Position numbers and translations under genes: made by a program. This document shows, one piece after another, positions 45,733 to 57,307 of a stretch of 64,000 nucleotides of DNA (within the stretch, counting starts at the first letter, position 1; every line of letters starts with the position of its first letter). The stretch is from Acanthococcus lagerstroemiae. Its lineage: Eukaryota; Arthropoda; Insecta; Hemiptera; Eriococcidae. The notes beneath the pieces were generated by a model. It saw only the letters and a program-made list of their open reading frames with translations. It was not told where the DNA came from and did no database searches. The stretch is from positions 67,010,101-67,074,100 of the forward strand of contig CM063106.1 in the NCBI GenBank assembly GCA_031841125.1, written 5' to 3'.

Positions 45733-46800
45733 TTAGAAGCTGCAGTTTGTTTTATGTAAGTACTTGTATTCCGAGAAACCACCTGTATGGTTGTATTGTC
45801 GATTTTGATTTCTTCTAAATTCTTCATATTCGTCATAATTTTTGTTTTTAATTGGTTATTTGTTAGGCCCTCTTTATTACTTTTATAGTTCTTTTTCATT
45901 CTTCGCGATGATAACGATATCATCTGCGAACCGGAGATTATTTAAATTTTTAAAGCTTAATAAACTGTTCCCTTCAATTTTGATTTTGATCCCTTTTTCC
46001 TTCCATTTTAGTTGACAAAAAACCTGTTCTAGTGCTGCATTAAAAATATTCGGCGAGAGAAAATCACTTTGTTTAACACCTCTCTTGATCGGAAACCAGT
46101 CTGCTTTTTGTCTAATTTTATCTGGGTCAAAGAATTTAAGTAAATATTAATCAGAATTTTGATAATACTTTCAGGGACTCCATTCAGTGCTGGAGTCTCA
46201 CATATTTTGTTGTGGTATAATGAACTGAAAGCCTCAAGTCCACAAGTATTATAGTTAGGTTTGGCTGAAAGTCCCCTGTTTTCTCCAAAAGCTGGCTCAA
46301 CGATTGTATATGGTCAATCGTGCCGAAATCCTTCCTAAACCCAGCCTGTTCGATAGCTTGTTCCCTATCCAAAATATTGTATGATTTGCTTTATTATTGT
46401 CATAAACACTTTACAAAAATTCGATGACAGGCTGGTGGGCCAGTAATTATTGATTTCGTTATGGTCCCCTTTTTTATGTAGTAAAACAATTTCCGAAAAG
46501 TAGCATAGGCTTGGCAAAAGACCCAAGGGGAGTAGGCAGTTTAACAAGCTGGCCATGGGGCTCACCACGATTCCGCTGAATATTTTAAGCGATCCATTTT
46601 CCAACCTGTCTGGCCCCGGGGCCTGACCTGACTTTTGTCTATTTGAAATCTTTTCTACTTCAGTTTTGCTTAGTGGGTGTATGTAGTCTTTATTTACCAG
46701 GTACCTTCTCCAGATATCTGGGTTGACGTCATGAGGCCTTGCATCTTTGTAAATGTCATTTTAGCCACTCTTAAAACCGTTTCTGCACGCATTCTTTCAT
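45120..46800 (-). mobile_element. RTE-like LINE fragment, related to the 22.7-kb copy
   Basis: Minus-strand segments include LLHKKGDHNEINNYWPTSL (46604-46365), QAGFRKDFGTIDHIQSLSQL (46372-46184), an FADDI-type segment near 45920, and the C-terminal YGTQTWV-type region (45600-45530). They follow the order of the 22690-25640 copy and share many words with it. The 5' endonuclease part is missing beyond about 46800. A run of 36 or more T interrupts it at about 45691-45726, followed by a poorly matching stretch. Many stops and shifts: pseudogene. Confidence 0.82.
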
Positions 46801-48130
46801 TTTCGAACTCGCCTTAACATTAGCGAACTGAAATTACTGTGACCTTTATGAAAATTTTCGCTACTGGACTTACATGCAAAACAAGAAGAGTTAGTCAGGA
46901 AGTTTCTATAAACTCATAACGTTCTATCAAAGCTTCGTGCATGAGGTAAATGAAAGGGATACGGCAAGAGTATCGCAGCACTCAACACATAGGTACACTC
47001 TACAAGTAGAATTTGTTGAGAAGTTCAGCAACATCAGTGAGAAAATCAGCATCCTGAAAGCAAGCTCAACTATTTCCAATAGCTCGGATAAGTATACTTA
47101 CGTGGTTAACGGGTGACTAACTATTTCTCTATATCGAATTGAAACCATCTCAGCTTAGGTACCGAGCAGAAAGCTTGAGATGATGCGTTTTCTTGATTAG
47201 TAGATCGAGCACTCGAAATAAGTTACTGTAATTTGATTTGGCTTGAATTTTAAATTAAATTTTACGGATCGATCCTTCCGTATGTCAACTTTTCTTGAGA
47301 CCGAACAGTATTTTAAAAAAAACAGGCTCGATTTTTAACTTGAATCAGAATCCTGTCCACGTGTACACGAAAAAGAAAACGGAACTTTCCATCAATAAGA
47401 AAAAAGAAAGAGAGAGAAGAAAACGCCAACATCCGCTTCGTAATTACGAGGGTAACTTTTTCTTAATTATAAGCCTTGTCACTGCTGCAAGCAGTGAGAC
47501 TTTACCTAATCTTTTTTTCAACTTTAATTACGAGATTTAAAGGAAAGAGAGAAAAAAATTCTACAAATCGTGGCAAACTTCGTGCCTCCGAAATACATAA
47601 CTGATGATTAATTGCCGCCACTGCAAATCGATTCGCAAATGCTAGGCAAGCTCGGGATCTGCAAATTATTGAGATTAATGAACGCCCGCCAACAAATACT
47701 CGCTCTGAATTCTTTGCAGTGTTGAACGTTTCTAATAAAACGAAGATTGGTGAAAAAAATTTCATGCGGTATGAATAAATTAGTGCAGAACACCGAACGC
47801 CTCCATTTAAACATGATTAATAATTTCAAAAAAATTGTAACAGTGGATTAATATAGGTTCGTTTAGGTTTACTTATATTATAATAGTACAGCGGATCTTT
47901 CCAGTTGCAAAATCAGAGATTGATTCTTACATCTGCAAGGCAGGCTCAGCGTTGTATAAGTTACTTTTCTCAAGTTCTGACCTCCAGGAAGCCAGGAGTC
48001 TTCGCCAACACGGTTTATTTGTGCCGACTCGGGTTCAACTGTACTGGTACAAGTTCGGTACTCCTTGTTTTGCCTGAAGATCTGTGTACATGTCCAAATG
48101 TGTACTGATGTCCACATCCACACCTTCATA
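46800..48130. other. Intronic stretch, non-repetitive
   Basis: No similarity to other parts of the window. From 47440 to 47830 the composition resembles the other CG-containing islands. Confidence 0.35.
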
Positions 48131-48929
48131 TGCCAGTACTCGCCAAAATATTTGAATCATCATTATTCGCGAAACTCTATCCGCGAACAAAAAACATAAT
48201 TCCCTCTCAACAGCACAGATTTATCAGGAGCAAGTCAATTCTTATAAACAGAATTGACGCACTATGTCCAGAGCACACTAGATCAGCGCAGAGCACAAGT
48301 AGACATAAGATATATAGACTTTCAAAAAGCGTTCGATAAAGGTGATCACAGCAGGTTCTTGTGTAAACTACGGAACATAGGCTCCTCAGATATCCTTGTA
48401 AAACTCTTCGAGTCGTATTTATCAGACAGGAAACAGTATGTGGTGTATAGAGAAGCTCGCTCGGGGGTATATGCATGTCCGTCCAAGGTTCCATAATGAG
48501 CTAATCTGGGACCATACATGTTTCTCTTGTATATTATGGTGGAGGTGCAGGAATTCCTTGGACCTCTCCTGTGTACTGTACGCAGATAACTTGAAATTAT
48601 ACCGAGAAATTGAGAGTGAGAAGCATGGAGAGCTACTGCAGAAGGACCTAAACAGGCTGGTAAAATGGAGTGAGGAAAATCTATTATCTCTCAACATCAA
48701 TAATAGCGTGTAAAAAATCATATTCACTCACCAAAAAGGAATCTCATACAAAACACATACACCATCAAGGGGTCGGTGCTGAAGTCGGTGAGCGTGGTTC
48801 GAGATTTAGGAGGTCACCTGCAGGGAGATCTCAGATTTGAGTTACACTAACAACTAGTGCTGGTGAGAGCTAAACGCAACGTAGGACTTATTGTTAGGCA
48901 CTCTAAAACATTTTCGCGCATAGAAACCT
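48130..48929 (+). mobile_element. I/jockey-like LINE fragment, left part of a split copy
   Basis: Plus-strand segments read LPVLAKIFESSLFAKLYP-like, IDFQKAFDKGDHSRFLCKL, FESYLSDRKQYV and LYADNLKLYREI (one of the two catalytic Asp of the YADD box is replaced by Asn). RAKRNVGLIVRHSKTF then follows. This is the reverse-transcriptase domain of an I/jockey-type LINE with several frame changes. It is cut after ETL by the element at 48933-50277 and resumes at 50279. Confidence 0.85.
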
Positions 48930-48932
48930 TAA

Positions 48933-50277
48933 CAAGCGACCTCGCGGATCGCGAGGTAGTAACAGGGTGTTTGCCATTGGGACTGTGCAAATTGTAGAAA
49001 CGCTAGTGTAGAATAGGTATTTTTTGATAAGCGAAGGATGCTTTGACGTCACTAACGTCTTCTATTTTGTGTGTTTCCCCGGGAACATAAAAGCTCAGGA
49101 CGCTACACGCACATCATGGAAGTTCAAGGCTTCAAACTGTCAAGCTGCAGACTGCAATCACGGGGCAGACTAGAACACACTAGAACATATTTCCATTTTC
49201 TGTTATTCATTCCAAGCGGCAAGCAGAAATCAAACACTCTACCTTTACGAGACAAAAATAAATTCAAAGGACATAATTCCAAGGAATTTAAAAACTCAGG
49301 AGTTTCAACAAATATGAACTGATAACTGCTGATAATAATTCAGAGGGACAGGAATTTTGTTTCGATTCAAATAAACGAGGAATTTTAATTCCATTCAAAT
49401 AAAGTTGTGTTCTCGCTTCCGAAAACGCACATTAATGTGTTCTTACTTCTCATTACAATGTTTATAAGATGCAAAGACAGTAGCTCCACACTCCACTTCT
49501 GGTCACACAACGCGTGAAATATACTTATACTTGAACCATTCAAATGCGAGAAAGATAATGTTTCATTTCAAAAACAAAACGTGATCTGCCAATTATTTAT
49601 TCACGTTTTTCGTCAATTCCGCTACACAATTATAATAGAAGTTCAAATTTGTGGTTGAAGGCATGTTGATGATTTTGGACGATTCCTCGATCCTGATAAC
49701 AAACAGACAAAGGTAAATGGTCAAACAAGAAACGAAATATTCGTGAAAGACCTCTGAAACAGAATACCAAAATTACCACTTACTTAATACTGCTGACATA
49801 TTTATGAAACATAACTCACATCGCATTATTCCTCGGAAAATTTCCTAATAAGTGTACCACAGAATGTTGCATGTACTTGGTTCAATTCAAATACATTATA
49901 CGTTTATTCAACTGAGAACCCGCCATTTCAGACGGATAAACAATACACTAACTCTTCTAAATCCAGTTAATGTCTTCACTTTCTTTGAGGAAATAGTTCC
50001 TTTTGTAGAAAAGTACGATGAGTAAAATACGAAATTACGAAATAAAACGTAAACACGTTGCAATGCATTTGTAAATCGTAAGCGTAACCGAGACTGGAGA
50101 GAAAAGAATATATTCATAATAATGAACCGATTTATCGATAGATGGCAGCAATTGACAGAGAACGAAACTGAGCTAAAACTGAACTATGAGCTGTAAACAA
50201 TTCACTCTTATTTAAAGAAAAAAATGAAAAAGTAATTGCAATAGGGTGCTTGCAGCGCTCCGCGCGGGCAAACACCC
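48933..50277. mobile_element. Unclassified 1.35-kb element inserted in a LINE, TAA target duplication
   Basis: The element starts CAAGCGACCTCGCGGATCGC and ends GGGCAAACACCC. It is flanked by TAA at 48930-48932 and 50278-50280. Removing it plus one TAA restores an in-frame LINE sequence across the junction. The left edge holds a palindrome (CTCGCG-GAT-CGCGAG). The right edge holds a hairpin of AGGGTGCTTGC with GCAAACACCCT. A second copy is at 30940-32053. There are no long TIRs and no coding frame. The 3-bp TAA resembles Harbinger targets, but the termini do not clearly support that. Confidence 0.8.
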
Positions 50278-50278
50278 T

Positions 50279-50480
50279 AAAAATATTATACTTTGCCCTG
50301 GTTCAATCGCATCTGGACTTCGCTAGCGTGGTATGGGGCCGTCTGAATAAATTTCACTCCGATAATATAGAGCGGGTGCAAAAGCGTTTTTTAAAGATAT
50401 GTATGCTATAAACACTTCAGTTATTGCAAGCACTCTATAGGATACAAAGAACTAGTTCTGGGATATGAAATGTCAACTCT
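50279..50480 (+). mobile_element. I/jockey-like LINE fragment, right part of the split copy
   Basis: The frame resumes as KILYFALVQSHLDFASVVWG and then NIERVQKRFLKICML, the segment that normally follows the point where the left part stops. The similarity ends near 50480, where the minus-strand RTE copy begins. Confidence 0.85.
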
Positions 50481-50489
50481 AGTATTTAG

Positions 50490-51520
50490 GAGAGATCTGA
50501 CGCTACTATTGTTACTCAGGGACAGGTTTCTTGTAACCGATCCCGTTCTTGTCTGTTTTCTGAAATTTTTTGATAATTTTGTGTTTTTAGGAATTTGTTA
50601 ATGTCGTCCTTCCACCTTAGTTTTGGACGCCCCTTTTTCCTCTTATAGCTTAGAGGTTGCCAGAAGGTGGCTTTGTAGGTCCATCAGTCATCCGTGAGGC
50701 GGGAGACGTGACCTGCCCACTTCCATTTTCTGCGACGGATATGCCTTATTATGTCAATGTTATGTCTCAGTTTGCTCCTTATCGTTTCTATCTTAATATG
50801 ATTTTTTTTCTTAATACCTAGTATGGAGCGTTCCAAGGAGTTTTGGGTAGTCCTTATTCTATTAAGGATTTTTCACTTAGGGTCCAGGTTTGGCATCCAT
50901 ATGTTAACGTTGGGACTACACATGCCTTAAAAATTTGACGGGCCTTTGAAGATTTCTCTTTGTGACCAATATTTGGCCCAAGCTTTAGTGATTCTTGTAT
51001 TGATTTTTTTTTATCATGTGTTTTGTGAAAGCTATTTTTTGGCCAAGATAAGTCTCATCACTTGCTATGCCTAAATTTTTCCATCTATTTCCATTGGTTT
51101 TAGTTTTTTGTCTGTAGTTAATACTATTGTTTTCTGAGCGTTGATATGAAGTCCTGCTTTTGCACTGTATGCACTCAATTCGTTTATCATTTCTGCTAGT
51201 TCTATTTCTGATTTGGAAAATAAGGTGATATCATCGGTGAATCTTAAATTTGTGATTTTTGTACTATTCATGTTCAGTCCTTTTTTCTCCCAGCCTAAGT
51301 TTCTGAATATTTCTTTAAGTGCGCAGTTAAAGAGGATCGGTGATAGTGGGTCGCCTTGGCGAACTCCTTTTTTAATTTCAAAGTAGTCCCCTTTTATATC
51401 CGTTTTTATCCCTGTTTTCAATCCTTCGTATATTCCTCCTATTAGCTGGATATATTTTGGTGGGACCCCTTGGTTTTTCAATGCTGATATCATGAAGTCA
51501 TGTCTTATGGAGTCAAAATT
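50490..51520 (-). mobile_element. RTE-like LINE, 3' half with intact RT segment
   Basis: The frame 51532-51071 carries FDSIRHDFMISALKNQGVP, EIKKGVRQGDPLSPILFN and LRFTDDITLFS, the palm motifs of a reverse transcriptase; the usual ADD is TDD here. Downstream, in other frames, are TTQNSLERSILGIKKKNH-type, KWKWAGHVSRLTD and KKGRPKLRWKDDINKF segments typical of the C-terminal zone. The 5' side is cut off at about 51521 by a MITE fragment. This is a different subfamily from the 22.7- and 45.1-kb copies. Confidence 0.87.
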
Positions 51521-51775
51521 ACCAAGTATCAAAGAAAGAAAGAAAAAAACCTTTGGGCTTGTTGGATTTTTCCTACTGACTCAATGCAAAATTTTCAAAC
51601 ATCACAGCAAAAGAACCTTTGACTTGTTGGATTTTTCCAACTTTGCAACTCAATTCCCAAGTATCAAAGCCAAAAAAAATCAACTTTTAACTTGTTGGAT
51701 TTTCTCAACTCGGCCTGAGTGAAAGATTCTTACAAGGGGGAGGGGGGAGGAGTTGCTCCTCTGTCGGTACGTTCC
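51521..51775. mobile_element. Truncated copy of the 36.8-kb MITE family
   Basis: It shares the AAGTATCAAAG and CTTGTTGGATTTT units with the element at 36804, here in three units, and the right end (TCGGTACGTTCCAG). The left TIR is missing: the copy starts directly at the broken end of a minus-strand LINE (50490-51520). Confidence 0.75.
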
Positions 51776-52283
51776 AGAATAGACATGGCCAACAAAACAG
51801 TTTTCCACCGTCTTCATAACCAGTTAACCACAAAATGCTTTAATATTGCGACATTTGTGGCAGTGTCTAGTAAAACTCGAACCACCTCTCTTCTGCTCAG
51901 TTTTTAAAAATGGAATTCTGGTTTAGGCTTCCCACCATTATTCTAATTGCTCATCAAGAGTAAGTCACAAAAACGGGTTTTCAATAAGATCTCAAGCATG
52001 CATTTTGGGGACAAAAAACCACGGAGTATTCAAACATACCGCGTTGACTAGTAGAAGAACATAATCACGTTTCACTGTCAACTTTGACATTCGTGTGTAG
52101 CCAGTTGAGCTAGGCTTGCGGCTCGAAGCGCTTCAAGAACGCAACCAAACGCACAGATTTCGTCGCGTTGAACATGCTAGTGCGTTTTTGTGTTGGAAAT
52201 TAACACAGAGGCGGAGCATAAGTCGTGCAATTGGTGTAGTACGGGAAAAAAACGTTAGATCCAACGCACACCTTGCGGGGGAG

Positions 52284-52672
52284 CAGAGACGTGCCGAAAG
52301 GGTGGCAGGGGATAGCCAACCCCCCCCCTTATAGTAGGTATTTTTCACTCAGCAGTTGGGAAAATTTACCATTTCAGTCAGGTGAGTTGGGAAAATGCAA
52401 TAAGTTAAAGGTAAGGGTTTTTTTTTTTTTGCTTTGATACTAGGGAATAGAGTTGAGTAGTTGGGAAAATCCAACAAGTCAAAAGGTTTTCCTTCTCTTG
52501 CATTGATACTTGGGAATTTTGAGTTGAGTCGGTTAGAAAAATCCAACAGGTTAAAAGTTCTTTTTTTTTGTTTTTTGTTGTTTTTTTTTGTTTTTCTTTG
52601 TTGCTTTAATACTTGGGAATTCTGGGTTGAGTCAGTTGGGACTTTCAAAATTTTTAGCCCCCTCCCCCCAAC
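52284..52672. mobile_element. Reverse-orientation copy of the 36.8-kb MITE family
   Basis: It begins with the TIR CAGAGACGTGCCGA (52284-52297) and then the terminal segment TTTTTCACTCAGCAGTTGGG. Four or more units containing AAAATCCAACAAGTCAAAAG follow, each with a poly-T run. The far TIR is not visible; similarity fades near 52672. No clear TSD. Confidence 0.7.
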
Positions 52673-52864
52673 TATAATTAGTAGTAGTCTTGTAATATAA
52701 GTATTGTACGAGTATTATTATTATTATTGTTAATTCATTTTTTCCTTTTTTCCCGCGTCTCCTGTTATTGGCCATCTGGCAGTTGTTTTAAATAAATAAA
52801 AATAAATAAATGTGTAGTGTACTAAAAGCCTGGTTTGCGCCATCACGGAGAGAATAACACGCCC

Positions 52865-53190
52865 GGCTTTCCGACAGACAGACATGCAGACAAATAGATA
52901 GGGATGTGGATGCGGACATACATATTGATACTCGTAGCATATATGTAGACATGAATATGGATGTGAATCCAAATGTAAACGTGGAGGCAAAAGTAGGTGT
53001 GGATGTGGACAAAGACCTGTATGTAGATGTGAATCCCCAACACTATTTATACCCACATGCATGAACACATCTACATTTGTGTCCACATCGACGTTCATGT
53101 CCTCACCCATAGACATGTCTCCATCTATGTCTTTGTTCATGTTCATGTCCATGTCCACCTTCACGTCCACATCTGTCTGCCTATCTGTGC
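52865..53190. repeat. Fold-back of degenerate GATGTGGAC-type minisatellite
   Basis: The left part (52865-53035) repeats GATGTGGACA/GTAGATGTGA-like units and the right part (53050-53190) the inverse, GTCCACATCTAC/TTCATGTCCATG. Frames across it give meaningless Asp-Met-Val repeats. It ends about 280 bp before the 38-nt PC2 exon. Confidence 0.75.
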
Positions 53191-53473
53191 GTTATTTTTC
53201 AGTAATAGCAGAAGCCAGGGCTTTAATACTCTATACTTTGGAAAGGCAACTTTGTTGGAAACTAGACAAAAGAAGCACCTTTTCTTATTTTAATTTTACA
53301 TTCGTCTTTCGCTTTAGGCATTTTTTAACTCGTATGTAAAGTACCTTTAAAAAAATGATTGTTCGCAATCATCCCGGGTGTCGTGACCATCTTGGGTGTC
53401 CTAATTATCACCATATTTTCCGGTTATTACCATTTTCAGTTTTACTAATCAAGTTTCGTTTAAATGTTTACAG

Positions 53474-53511
53474 GAGTGGATTATATGCACCCAGACTTGA
53501 AGTTCAATTAT
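53474..53511 (+). CDS. amon: Neuroendocrine convertase 2 (PC2/amontillado), 38-nt exon
   Basis: After a pyrimidine-rich acceptor ending in ttacag, GA completes the Gly codon split at the end of the 36126-36372 exon. The frame then reads V-D-Y-M-H-P-D-L-K-F-N-Y and stops at a GTGAGT donor in phase 0. The joined junction reads DDG-VDYMHPDL, which is the known PC2 sequence just after the catalytic Asp. In PC2 the next residues should be an NAEASYDFSS-like segment and then the catalytic His. I see no such exon before the end of the window, so the next intron is probably longer than 10 kb. The exon is too short to be found as an open reading frame; the identification rests on the protein match, the phase fit and the splice sites. 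Confidence 0.93.
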
Positions 53512-54446
53512 GTGAGTACTTAATTAAATTTACTTTTCCTTCGCAAATACGTCGCAAATAAACAAACTTTAATTGAGAATAAGCATATCGAGTTTCAATA
53601 GAAGATTGTAAATCCAGTAGATAGGTAATGTGAAACTTTGCAGATTCATTTTATAAATTGCGTCGCATCGTCTGCGGCTCGATACTTGGGTTTCATATTT
53701 ATGATTCAGGATTCGTTACGTTTTCACATGTCTATTTCGTGCGTACACGTTTTTAACGGAGCTTACATAGTACAAATTTCGACACATGACGTGAGCCTAT
53801 TTTCTACTGGTTTCCTAGAATGCTTGTAACTGCGAAGACTGACTCCTGATATTTTTTTAGATTCATTATAAGAGCAGATATTCTCTTACATAGACAGCCT
53901 TCGTGGTTCGTGAATGCTCAAAATTTCCCCGATCCCTGAAAATTGACGACTGAGTGGTAGAGGTGGTTATGTCGATTCTTTTAAAGTGATAGACTATGAG
54001 CCGATGCCAGATCGTAGTCATTAGTGCATGTGATAGCACAGTTTTCGAAAATTCCATGGATAGGAAATTATTGAAGCTGCTTTGTTCATAGTCGTGGATA
54101 TCAGTGCTTTCGCTATGGACAAGATGTCTGTATCTTCGTAGACAAAAGTCGTCCCCCTTTCTAAATTTTGATGCTCTTGCTCCGCAAATTTGTTTAGTGT
54201 TCTCTACTTCATAAACTAAGTGCTAGGGTGGTGGAGGGGAGGTCTAACAAAAAAATAAATGCCACCTTAATCTCAGTTTCCGGAGAGTGACCTAAATACG
54301 AATCAACTCAAGCATATAAACTCAAAATCTGAATAATGTTCTACAAATTTACGAGCCTCGGCCAGCGAAATAACATCGACAAGTAGATGTACGTTTCTTT
54401 TGTCAAGAACTGATACAACTGGTTCATGTTGAGGGATCACTTAGTG
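53512..54446 (+). other. amon: Start of the next PC2 intron
   Basis: Follows the GTGAGT donor. No exon or repeat recognised. Confidence 0.5.
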
Positions 54447-54552
54447 GAACGTATGACGATGCATGTATGCCAAATTGGCTTCCCATACACCGCACTCATA
54501 GTCCCGGAAACTACCCTTTCGAGTATTACGTCCATGACCAGAGGGACCCATT
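54447..54552 (-). repeat. Dispersed repeat B, copy 5
   Basis: The reverse complement has GTAATACTCGAAAGGGTAGT, TTTCCGGGACTATGAGTGCG and GCATACATGCATCGTCATAC. It is more diverged than the 17.9- and 43.4-kb copies. Confidence 0.75.
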
Positions 54553-56261
54553 ATGTTGAAGGACTTAGGTCCAACAAAGTACAATCATAGTTTGCCGGAG
54601 TTTGAGGAAAAGAAATTATGAGTGCACGTATCTCGGAAGAACTCGAGAAATTATATTTAGGTGAGTAGGGATACAAATTATAGAATTTAGTTACCAAAAT
54701 GAAGCGCGATGAAGGAGGTAACAGCAAAGTACAGGTTTATCGAGTATAATCTTGGGGCTTGTTTTTGAACTAATGAGCACTTAGAAAACATTCTAATCAA
54801 TCGCATTTCTTCTCTTTCGACGACATCGATGCTGAACCGCCCGAATGAGAAAGTCCTCGATGACGTCAGCATATCCGGCTCGAGTATTTCCCGACAAATT
54901 TTACTTTGAAATCGCGTTGAAAACTGAAATGTCGAAATTCTACAAATTGACTCGCTTTATTGAATTTCGTTTTGTATAGCTCGTCGCGTAACAACATTAG
55001 GAAATTGAATTCTAAAATACGTTTGCATATTATCGGCAAAATAGCGGGGATAGCGGGAACGGTGAAGCGGGAAGACTCCGTTATTTTCCCACGTATTTCA
55101 TTTTCTCGGACTAAATGTGCCTTCTCTCGCTTTCGATTGGGTTCTCCGTTTGAACGTTTGCTGAAGTAGTTGTGCATTTGTTTTCGTACGAGATAACATC
55201 GTATCCCACCAACTTTGGCGTTTTCTCAATTAGTATTCGAGGATTTACTGCTAGCTAATGTATCTACTGTCAATTCCGTATGCTAAAAGGACGACTGATT
55301 AAGTAAGGCACAGTTATTCAAAACTAAGCTGTACACTATTTCTTAATCAAGATGTTAAAGATGTCGAATTTCCGTGGTACAGGGTCAGACAAGAAAGTTT
55401 GCTAGCAGATATTCATGTAAACTCGTTATAACTTTTCTCCAATAACAAAAATTAACAAAACAAAGCAAAACAAAAAAAAAGGGTAGAAAAAATATATCAT
55501 GTAATGGACTAAAACTTACGTTTTTCCTACAATATTTCGATTAGGTATAATATCTGTGCTGCAGTGTCAAAACTTCATTTGTCACTTTTTATTAATTCGT
55601 CAAAAATTGCATTCAAAGTTTAAAAGCATGTGAAAAATCAAGTTATAGGTGGAGTAACTTGATTTTTTTCTTAATTATTCAGCATAAAGGTCTACTTTGA
55701 GGAATCACTGAAAGAATTTGTTTATATTGTGTAATTCTGACTGTTGGGGCTCAAATTAAGATTGGGGTATCTGTCAAATGACGTATCATGTTTTGGCTTT
55801 GTGACATAACTAGAAATGCCTTTGTGAAGGAAACAATGTTATTATGAAGAACAAAACCTTAACAATATAGAATTTAAAACACCACAACATGAAAATTTTT
55901 TGGTACCATCCTACTAAAAATAAAAAACTGTTTCGGCATCGACCTACTGAAAAAAAGTAAAATTACTGTAACTCGAAAAACATTGATTCGAGTTTATGCG
56001 TTTTCTCTCAAATTATTCTCCTTTGTTATCAGATTCTCCTTCACGCTCTGGGTTTTGATGGGAAACGAAAGAAACCGCAAATATAAGGCACTCTACATAT
56101 ACCTACTTCGTGTGGGTTAAGGCAGCTGCCATCTTCTTTCCAGTTTGGCCTGAAGAAAGAAAATCCGCTAATAGTGAAGGGTGAACACCGCGTGACTGCG
56201 GTTCTCGTTTCACGGAACAAACTGAAAAGAGAATGGCGGCTGTCTTTCCCTTGCAATAATC
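54553..56261. other. Intronic stretch with a non-repetitive island
   Basis: From 54680 to 55210 the sequence is unlike the repeats and has overlapping open frames on both strands without motifs. The rest is AT-rich. Confidence 0.35.
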
Positions 56262-56748
56262 AGTGTTGGAAGAACGCAAAAATCATCGTTCCTGCTTCTG
56301 TTCGTTCTTCTCTAATTGCATGGTTCTCATTCATGTTCTTTGTTCTCCTTACTTACCTTAAAATTACCAACGTTCCCGTTCTCGTTTCTGTTCCCGTTTT
56401 CATATTGTTCCCGTTCCCGTTCTTGTTCCCACATTGGTCCTGTTCCAGCTTCCCGTTTTCATATTGTTCCTGTTCTTGTTCCCACCTTGGTCCTGTTCTA
56501 GCTTCCTGTTCTTGTTTCTGTTCCCGTTTTCATATTGTTCCCGTTCCCATCCTTGTTCTCACCTTGGTCCTGTTCTAGCTTCCTGTTCTTGTTTCTGTTC
56601 CCGTTTTCATATTGTTCCCGTTCCCGTCCTTGTTCTCACCTTGGTCAGGTTACAGTTTCCCATTCTTGTTCTAAATCCCATCATGTTCTTGTTCTCATAA
56701 ACGAGAACATGCCGTTTTCTTTTCGTCCTTGTTCGTTCTTCCAACATC
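56262..56748. repeat. GTTCCCGTTC minisatellite bounded by TGTTGGAAGAACG inverted ends
   Basis: TGTTGGAAGAACG on the left and CGTTCTTCCAACA on the right enclose many copies of GTTCCCGTTC/TTGTTCC words. Two near-exact copies of a segment of about 70 bp (CTGTTCCCGTTTTCATATTG) lie inside. Likely a non-autonomous DNA element with tandem subterminal sites. Confidence 0.75.
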
Positions 56749-57034
56749 CAAGTACTGCAGGTTGATTTTCTTCATTTAAAAAATGTATAATTGATGGTTT
56801 TAGGCTTCCAGAATTTTGCCTTTGCGCCAGCTGCAAAAGTGTTGGAAGAACCCAAAAATCACATCGTTCTCGTTCTTGTTCGTTTTTCCAACTCTGGCAA
56901 TAATACTGATAACGCTGCAAAGGTATATTCACAACAAACATTTAAAGAGCGAAAATAAGGCATGCGTTTGTGTTACACACTTAGACCATAAATACAAATG
57001 ATAGACCGCTAACATATTACAAAATCCAGTGACC

Positions 57035-57272
57035 CGTATTGGAAGAACAAACGAGAACGAGAATGAGAACAAGAAAACATGATGCGATTGAGAACAACGA
57101 GAATGGTAAATGAAAATGGGAGCAGGTTGGGAACGAGAACGGGAACGGGAAGGTTGGTAATTATTAAGGTAAGGAGAACGAGTAGAATGAATGAAAACTA
57201 TGATGTTAGAGAAGAACGAACAAGAACGAGAACGATGTGATTTTTGGGTTCTTCCAATACCTTTACAACTGG
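57035..57272. repeat. Inverse-orientation relative of the 56.26-kb element
   Basis: GTATTGGAAGAAC and GTTCTTCCAATAC are exact inverted ends. GAACGAGAAC words between them run opposite to those at 56.3 kb. The sequence just outside the right end (57222-57315) is an inverse duplicate of 56790-56890, so a longer inverted duplication includes both elements. Confidence 0.72.
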
Positions 57273-57307
57273 CGCGAAAGTAAAATTCTGAAAGCCGAAA
57301 ACCATCA

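Larger units (their letters stand above)
36373..53473 (+). other. amon: Intron of the PC2 gene (17.1 kb), filled with mobile elements
   Basis: The intron runs from the GTAAGT donor to the ttacag acceptor. It contains hAT-type MITEs, LINE fragments on both strands, two fold-back elements with degenerate tandem-repeat arms, both hammerhead-like motifs, and a 1.35-kb unclassified element inside a LINE. No further PC2 coding segment is needed between its two flanking exons, because the protein is continuous across them. Confidence 0.85.

Noticed and set aside
50267..50278. Terminal inverted repeat pairing 48964-48975 with 50267-50278
   Set aside because: AGGGTGTTTGCC does pair with GGCAAACACCCT, but the other copy lacks the left match, and the TAA-based borders restore the LINE frame better.
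52730..53170. 146-codon minus-strand frame with Asp-Met-Val repeats
   Set aside because: It is the translation of a degenerate minisatellite fold-back.
56174..56578. 134-codon plus-strand frame rich in Phe, Pro and Ser
   Set aside because: It is the translation of the GTTCCCGTTC minisatellite.
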